Made by a program: the position numbers and the translations under genes. The notes under the pieces were generated by a model. That model was not told the origin of the DNA. It did not search any database and was given only the letters and a program-made list of their open reading frames with translations. A stretch of 64,000 bases of DNA, from positions 8,382,501 to 8,446,500 of the forward strand of contig OY755197.1 of assembly GCA_963576735.1 (NCBI GenBank), in the 5' to 3' direction. Positions 25,001-34,000 of the stretch are shown here, piece after piece; the first letter of the stretch is position 1, and every line of letters starts with the position of its first letter. This stretch comes from Bedellia somnulentella (Eukaryota > Arthropoda > Insecta > Lepidoptera > Bedelliidae).

Positions 25001-28000
25001 AAAATATGCGAGACCAGCTTGTTTGCGGGTTAAAAAGTGACGCCATTAGGCAAAAATTGTTTGCGGAGAATGAGCTAACGTACAGCAGAGCGGTTGCATT
25101 GGCGCTATCTTTAGAGGCTGCAGAACGGGATGCAAATAGTGTAGTGGTGGATTACTCGGACAATCAGTCAAAATATACGGAACAGTTAAACGTACTAAAT
25201 TTAAATGAGTGTTCACGTTGTGGTGATACCAAACATAATAGACATGACTGTGTATATAAAAACTATATGTGTTACGCGTGCAAAGAAGTAGGCCATCTTA
25301 GAAAAATGTGTTCACGGAAATTCAATCATGCCAGGAGGACTCAAGAATCGGCGGGTAAAATGAGAAGCCAATTAATACATCGCGGGCAGGTAGCGGGAAA
25401 CGGCGCGGGGAGTGCCGGTGGCGGTGGAAGCGGCGGCGGCGGCGCAGCGACCAACAATCGTTGGCGGGCCGAGAGACGCGAGGGGCGCGGAACAGCGCAT
25501 GCGCAATCGGTAGTGCACAGCAGAGAGCGAACCAAGTTGAACTTGATGAATGATCACGATGACGCAATCACTTCGGAATCGGAAGAAGAAGAGCGTTTGT
25601 ATCAAATGTCGTTAGGGAAATATAAACCGGTTAGTATAACTATTAAAGTTAACAATTGTTTGTTGAATATGGAGGTTGACACCGGATCAGCATTATCTTG
25701 TGTTAGTAAAAAAGTGTACGATGAATTATTTAATCAATTACCAATACAACCCTGTAAGTTAACTTTAAAATTGTATGATGGGTCGACCATAAAACCTTTA
25801 GGCTATTTAGAAGTCATTGTTTATTATAATGGAGTCAGTAAACAGTTAGATTTGTATGTCATAGACAGAGGCACTACTAGTTTGTTGGGTCGGCAGTGGT
25901 TAGCCGAATTAAATATTCCGGTATATGTGCCGAGTGCCAGATTGGAATTAAATCATATGCCAGAGTGTAGTGCAGAACACATAAAGATTATAAACGATGT
26001 AATTTCCAGGCATGAATCGCTGTTTGACGGAACACTGGGTAAATACACGGGAGGTCGAGCCAAGCTAAAGGTGCGCGAGGGCGCGAATCCTATTTTTTTC
26101 CGGGCGCGACCGCTGCCTTACGCGTTGCGTGAGCGGGTGGACGCGGAGCTCGACGCGATGCTGCGCGCGGGCGTTATCGAACCTGTTACCCATTCCGACT
26201 GGGCCACTCCGCTCGTAGTGGTAAACAGAGCGGACGGGGGACTTAGGATATGTGCGGATTACAAGGTAACCCTTAATAAAGTATTATCGATGGATAGGTT
26301 TCCGGTCCCAAAGATAGAAGACTTATTTAGCAATATGAGTGGTAATCAATGGTATACAAAGATAGACCTCTCACAAGCATACAATCAGTGTGAGTTAGAC
26401 GAGGATTCAAGGCAATATACTGTGATAAATACGCATAAAGGGCTTTTTAAATATAATAGATTAGTGTACGGTTTGTCGTCGAGCCCAGGAATATTTCAAA
26501 AGTTGATGGTTGACATGTTTGCAAAGTTGCCAAATGTACTGGTCTTTTATGACGATATATTGGTAATGAATAAGGACTGGGATAGTCATTTAAAATCTAT
26601 TAACGAAGTTTTGGATATATTAGGTAAAAACGGGCTTAAAGTTAAAAAAAGTAAATGCGAATTTTTACAGAGAGAAGTTAAATATTTAGGATTTATAATA
26701 AACGCAAACGGTATCCGGGTAGACCCGGGGAAAATAAGGGCAATGGTTGATATGCCCCACCCTAGGAATGTGTCGGAACTTAAATCATTTTTAGGAATGG
26801 TTAATTTCTATGGGAAATTCATAAAAAATTTAAGTTCTACATTATCACCTTTATACAACCTTTTAAAAAAAGGAACTCCTTGGACTTGGGGAGTAAATCA
26901 AAATTTAGCTTTCGAGTCAGTCAAAAAGCTTTTATGCGGTACTGAGACATTAGCACATTTTGATATGAGTCAGGAGACAGTGCTGACAGTGGACGCGAGC
27001 TCCCGGGGGCTGGGCGCGGTGTTGGCGCAGCGCGCCGGCAGTGGCCAGAGCGCAGGTTCGGAGCGCGTGATAGCATATGCGTCGCGATCACTTAATGCAC
27101 ATGAAATACACTATAGCCAAATTCATAAAGAAGCATTAGCTATAGTGTTTGCGGTTGAAAAATTTCACCAATACCTATATGGCAGGCGCTTTGTTCTACG
27201 TACTGATCATAAGCCTCTTGTCAGTATTTTTGGTTCAAATATAGGGGTACCAGCGACGGCAGCGAGTCGGTTACAACGATGGGCTATTAAATTATCAGCA
27301 TATAATTTTAATATAGAGTATGTTAAAACGGATAAGAACACGGCTGATGTCTTATCTCGTTTAATTAAGTCGCAAAAGGATGAGGGAATTCGGGAGGAGA
27401 ATAATTTACCAGAACAAACATATTTACATTTTGCGACCGATGCCATGTTACTAGACTATTCAAAACTCAAGAAAGATACTCAGAACGATCCCATATTGAG
27501 CCGGGTCTTAAGCTACATATCGGACGGATGGCCGACAGATGTAGATATTAAAGAATTAAAACCATATTTCAATAGAAAGAACGAGTTATACGTAGAGTTA
27601 GGTTGCATTGCATAATGTGGGGTCACAGGGTAGTCATTCCATCTTCATGTAGAGCAAAGGTGTTATTAGAGTTACATGACCCACATATGGGAATAGTTAA
27701 AACTAAATGTCTAGCGCGGAGTTACGTGTGGTGGCCCGGTGTAGACGAAGCGGTGGAGGCGGCGTGCCGCGAGTGCGAGGTGTGCGCCGTCGTGGCGGAC
27801 GTGCCGCCGGGACACGCGCCGCAGTCCTGGCCGTGGCCGTCCCGGCCCTGGTCACGTTTACATCTCGATTTTCTGGGACCTATCTACGGTAAGAGTTTTT
27901 TAGTTATGATAGATTCATGTTCAAAATGGATCGAAGCGGTTGAAATGAAAAGGACAACCGCACTAGCAGTGATAGCAGTTTTAAGAGATATCTGGGCTAA

Positions 28001-31000
28001 GTTTGGTTTACCTAAGCAAATTGTTAGTGACAACGGGCCTCTCTTTTCCAGTTCAGAATTACGTAATTTTTTAAAACATAACGGCATAGAGCATATTTTT
28101 TCGGCGCCTTACCACCCAGCTTCTAACGGGGCTGCAGAAAACGCTGTTAAACAGTGTAAACGGGCCATTCAGAAGGGGGTGAAACAAAATATGGATATAC
28201 ATACGGCATTATGTAGGTTTTTGTTAGCTTATAGAAATACGGAGCATACCACAACCGGTGAAAGTCCTGCTAAAATTTTATTAGGTCGCAAGCTGCGTAT
28301 GCGGTTAGATAACATTAAACCTGAGCGCGAAGCGCGAGTTAGGTCGCGGCAGGCTCGCATGGAGGCGGATGCGGGGGGCGCGCACCGTGCACTGGAGCCG
28401 GGGGACGCGGTGTGGTATCGTGACTATAGGGGTTCAGACAAATGGTCGGCAGGTACTATTAGTAAACAGCTAGGTAGTACGGATTATAGCGTGACAACTA
28501 CTTTGGGAACGGAAATCCATCGGCACATCGATCAATTAAGAGAAAGGGTTCCTAAGTCAAATTCTATTGTAAGTGATAAATTAGTCAATCAGTCATCACA
28601 TTTATCACAAATTCCTTTAAGTTTTCCTATAACCAGCGGTACGGAGAGGGAAAATAGATTAATTATCTCGGAAGAGAGTAGAGTAAGGGATTCGTCTGCA
28701 ACAAACATAGAACCTAACGAAACCGCTATCGTCGATTTGACTCCAAATCCTATGTGTGTGCCCAGTGTGCCGATTGACTCGGAAACAACTACTAGTCAGG
28801 ATGTACGTCGTTACCCGTTACGGCAACGTAAAGCACCTGATCGTTATGGTTTTAGCAATACTGCTCAGGTGTAAATATTATTTGTTGTACATAAGTTGTT
28901 TTGTTTTAGTTTGTAATTATTCTTTTCTTTGTAAATATAATTTGTCATATAAGTTGTTTTGTTTTAGTTTGTATTTATTCTTTTCTTTTTATTAGGTTTT
29001 TATTTAGGTTAATAAGTTTCATGTGAACATGTTGTATTTGTAAATAAGGGCGGAGGTGTAATGTACGTTAGTAGTTGTCAGAGTTAGATTTATATTTATA
29101 TGTTAAGGTAGTTTAGGATTTTAGTCTATAATATATGATTGAAGGAAACACACGTCTTTTATTTGTCAGTAATTTTCATGGTTTATACTTTAGAATCATT
29201 GAGCCCGTTTGACATCAGTTATTTGTACAATTTAAGATATATGAGACTATTTTTGTGGAGTTCTTTTTAAGCCTTTGATCAGGTGCAGTTTATTATATTA
29301 TCTGAGTTATTTCTATCTGCCACCCTACAGCTGCGCCCCTGAGGTGTCTACACAGAAACGAATGTCCTAACAGCACCCTAGCACATACATATAAGGTGTT
29401 TGATAGGATAGGACACTCGTCTCTACGTAGACACCCTAGAGCGGCAGTTGTAGGGTTGTAGATAGGAATAACTGCATTTTCTCCACACATTGCTAATGAA
29501 CTCGAGTAATGATGATGAACAATACTGACCAAAAATACAGTGGTAGCGGTATGCCTCTGTATCCACGTAAGCAGGTGCGGTTGCGTAGTGGCGGCCGAGT
29601 GCACGCACAGGCAATGAATCCGGGCCCACGCACTGCACACCGCCTCCGTGCGCTCCGGCAAGCTACTGGGGCCGGCTAGCGCATTTTCTAACGACTGCGG
29701 ACAAACAGACACACATAAATATATATAGAGCATAATAGGCAGGCTCATTCCAAAGTATAAAAAATGCACTAGAGAGATATAATATCGATGCTACTCTAAG
29801 TGGTTGGATTGGAAATATTCTAGGACAAAGAGCCGTCCAAGTTGCCCTTAACGAAGCCATCAGAGCAAGAGTCATGAGAGGATGCCCCCAAAGAGGAGTA
29901 CTATCCCCACTCTTGTGGAATATGGTAGTAGACGAACTTATACGACGACTCAACAACAAAGGATACTATGCAATAGGATATGCAGACGACATATTAATCC
30001 TAATTGTCCAAACGAGAAAATAATATCGAATCAGATGAGCGAAGCACTGAAAATCGTAGAAACAACAACGTAGTGTAAACGCTAAAAAAACGAACATGAT
30101 CCTATTGACAAGAAAAACCAAAATAAATTTCAACAACCCACCCACAATCTTCGGGACAACACTCAAACTATCGAACGTAGTAAAATACCTAGGAATCATC
30201 CTAGATAGCAAACTCAACTGGACTAAACACATGGATAGAACGATAACTAAAGCCACCATTGCACTATGGCAATGTAAATAGATACTGGGGACTTAATCCC
30301 CGTATCACACACTGGCTATACACCACAATTGTAAGACCAATAATCTTTTACGGAGCACTAGTAGGTATGGTGGCCCAGAACCGTACAAAGCACCTATCAA
30401 AAAACCCTGGAAAAAATGCAACGGGCAGCCTGCATAGCCATAACAGGAGCCATGAAGACAACACCAACTGCAGCCCTCCAAGCAATGTTAAACCTTCCAC
30501 CGCAACATTTATACATTCAACAAGAGGCAGCAATAACACCCATACGACTTGAAACAAGCAAAATGCTACGCAAAGACTGCAGAATAAAGCACACGACAAT
30601 AAAAACAGAAGCCTACCAATATCAACCTATGATAGAAGGACCATGCGACAAACTAAAGAAGAGATACATCTTTAACAAACAATACGAAGTTCTACTACAT
30701 GAAGATCAAAAATACTCCAAATCCAATGAATTACGGATATATACAGATGGATCGAAGACAAAAGATGGAACAGGCGCAGGAGCCTTTTCACATGACCTTC
30801 ACATCAAAACATACAAAACACTAGGCCAATACAACACAGTATATAAAGCAGAATGCATCGAAATACTGCTAGCCGCCACAGCCATACTGGAAAACACCAC
30901 AAACATCAAGATACTCTCAGACAGCAAAGCAGTACTTGCAGTGAAGAGCAACACTACAAATAACGGACTAATCCTACAATGTCACCGATCATTAAAAAAG

Positions 31001-34000
31001 TCACTGAAACAAATGAAGTCACACTACAATGGATAATAGGACATAGCAATTCGCTAGGAAACAAGGCAGCTGATGAGCTAGCTCGTAGAGGATCCAACAA
31101 CAAAATAGAAGGACCAGAACCAATACTACCAATTCCCTTCAACCAATACCGCACCTGGTTGAGGCAACGCACACAAGAACAACATAATTTTCTCTGGCGT
31201 GAAATGACTGAATGCCGCCAGTCAAAAGAAGCGATTCCGGACATAGATAAAATACTAACAAGACGACTGCTTCAACTAAACAGGAGAAGCCTAAGAATGA
31301 TAACAGGAATCATGACTGGTCACTGCTCATTGAATAAGCACTTTCACAACTTCGGTGTAACAGTTAATCCTCTGTGCAGAGCATGCATGGAGGCCGAGGA
31401 GAGAGTAAATCACCTCATGTTTGAGTGCCAGGTGATTGATAGTTTCTGCTGACCGCAATGGAAACTAATGCTATGAGTATGCAACGTGTACCTCGATTTT
31501 GGGTCACCCTAAATGTAATAGAACATACGTTGTAAAGCTTATTATGTTAAATTAGGTGTCGAAATGCTTATTAAACATTCACACTTCTCAAAATAGATTT
31601 TAATCCTATCTATAATTCAAACGTGATTAATTACTAATTAAATTGAGTTGTGCCACCCTAGGCTATGGGAAGGGTGTCTGTTATCCGTGGACACTTAGGG
31701 GCACACCTGTATGGTGGTAGATAGGAGTAATTCGTTAATTGAACTTCAAATCTTTGTACCTTCTTATGTCTGCTTAAGAAAGAACTACCCAAACCTAAAT
31801 ACAACTTTGCACCGTCTTATGTCTGCTCAGAAAACAACTGTCAAATATAAAATACGCACACATTTCTCAGGCACTATCGGCGTGATGTTGAAACTAACGA
31901 TGCAAAATTATTTTGCTAGTTCCCGTATTGTACCAAATCTGGCACGTGTGAATATATTTTTTTTATGAAATATATTTTGATCACAAAACAACCGCACCGG
32001 ACACATTTGCGCGCTTTTACTCCAGCAGTCTATGGGGCAAATTTGAGAATTTATAAATCACTAACAATTTAACTAATCCAGTTATGGAAAATATATGAGT
32101 TTTCGGTAAAACTAAAGATGGAATCCTTCAATTTGATACCAGAACCAATTTTCTAGCTCTTAGCATCGCGACACAGGCTGGTTCACAAAATCCACCCTCT
32201 CTCATTTTATATAAGGATTGCTGTTAAAATAATAAAGCTACTACCAAAAATAGATAATATATGTATCTTTCTGTTCAAAGCAAAAACAAGGCCAAAAAAC
32301 ATAATAATCTATTAAGCTTACTTAAAACTAACTTATTTACTTTAAATAACAATAAAAATATTAATCATACAAAAAAATATAGATATTTAACGAATATGAA
32401 CACATACATAAATAACCACATACTTTTATATATACAAGCAATACAAATACCTAAATAAAATACACATATACATTTTAGAAATATAATAAACATATATAGT
32501 TTAAAAAGCAACAGTATTACAGCGCTTCAGTGAGATAGTGTTGTTTCACCAGATCTTTGAACACATTCAGTGATTTAGCCAATCGCACCCCCACGGGAAG
32601 TGCGTTCAATAATTGCACAGCGTGTACAGAAAAAGAAGAGCCATAGAAATTGGTTGTATGAGAGGGAATAGATAATTGGAGATTATGGTCTGAACGTAAA
32701 TTAAGGTTATGGGAAGAGGAGAGGAATTGAAAATGTTCTTTTAGATAGAAGGGGGTGGCAGGATTGAACAAGATAGAGCAAAGGATGGACAAAGTATGTA
32801 CATTGCAGCGGAGGTGAATAGGAGTAAGTGGCTCAAACTCAGTTTAGTACGATAAACAGACATTGCATACATACATACATAGTATATGTATGTAGAATTA
32901 TTCTCAGTATCATGAAATCCTTCTTTTTCCACTGCATTGTTTGTATCCCACACACTTACAAATTTATAATTTTTTGTAAGTTTTTTGAACATAAAGTTTA
33001 ACCATGGTAAAGTTGCTAATGTTAATCATTTTAGATTTCACAAGCAACCAGATATTTCAATAGGTGTTGAGGAATTATATTTTGTAAAATATTAGTCTAT
33101 TTATTAACTAATTAAGGAAAATAATACATTTATTCACTACATAAAAAAATATTCTAACAATGGGAAGTTGAAGTGAGAAGAATAAAAGAGCTTTTATGAG
33201 AAGAATAATAATTGCAACGGAACCACAAAAGATTTGTGGTAATCATGTTGGTAGCAATGAACAGTTTCTGCCTACATAATGAAAATAATGGATGTAAGTA
33301 TAAGTAAGTGTACATACAAACTTACTAAGTACTGAACTATAAAGTTCAAATAACCAGGAACTTAGAAAAGGTATGAAGATGGCAAGAAAAAATATTCTAA
33401 AGTAAATTAATAAGAAATAAATTAAATATTCTAAATTTATATTTTCACAATGCAAGCTGTGGCAGTCAACTCTAAAATTCCTTACAAAAATAACCTACAA
33501 ATATGGCAAAACAACATGTATTAACTTTATTTTAGTTATTACAATCTTGTAGTATTTCAAACCTCTATCTGTTTATGTTGCAAATTTGACAAAAAAGTTG
33601 CCTGAAATATGTTTGTGTCTATGTTTGATATTTCAAATGTCTATTAAAATTGAGCAAAAATAATAAGTAAAAATACTTTTGTAGTGAGAAAGCCCTATCC
33701 CATAATTAATTTTATTCAATAGAAATAAACTTTATAATTTGAAATATTCAACTATTGCTCGTTATAACCTAGGGTAGGGTGTCCACCCCAACCAAAGATA
33801 GAATGACATTGAAGTCTCATTGTATTCTGTTACACCATTTTGGTATGGAAAACCAATGGAAAAAAGAATGGAAATAATTTCTAAATAAAACTAAAAGCTT
33901 AAACTTTTACCATGTCTCCTACATACATCTGGTTGCAGTGCATGCAGTTTGATTAAGCAGGTTGTAATCAGCTATGAGCTTAGAAGAAATTGTCAAATTC

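Larger units (their letters stand above)
24459..29168 (+). mobile_element. Ty3/gypsy LTR retrotransposon, near-complete, young
   Basis: A 4,710-base element with 112-base LTRs (TG...CA ends), 5-base target duplication GTAAT (24454-24458 and 29169-29173), a TGG-starting primer-binding candidate just after the 5' LTR (about 24572) and a purine tract at 29046-29056. Gene order is gag, protease, reverse transcriptase, RNase H, integrase, which defines Ty3/gypsy (Metaviridae). I see no envelope gene. One frame break in pol (about 27603-27615) makes this copy defective as it stands. It is inserted antisense in the intron between exons 2 and 3 of the giant gene. Confidence 0.95.

Noticed and set aside
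27603..27615. Programmed ribosomal frameshift in the LTR element
   Set aside because: Shifts in this group normally lie between gag and pol. Here the change is inside pol, at a 5-base direct repeat, so damage is the simpler reading.
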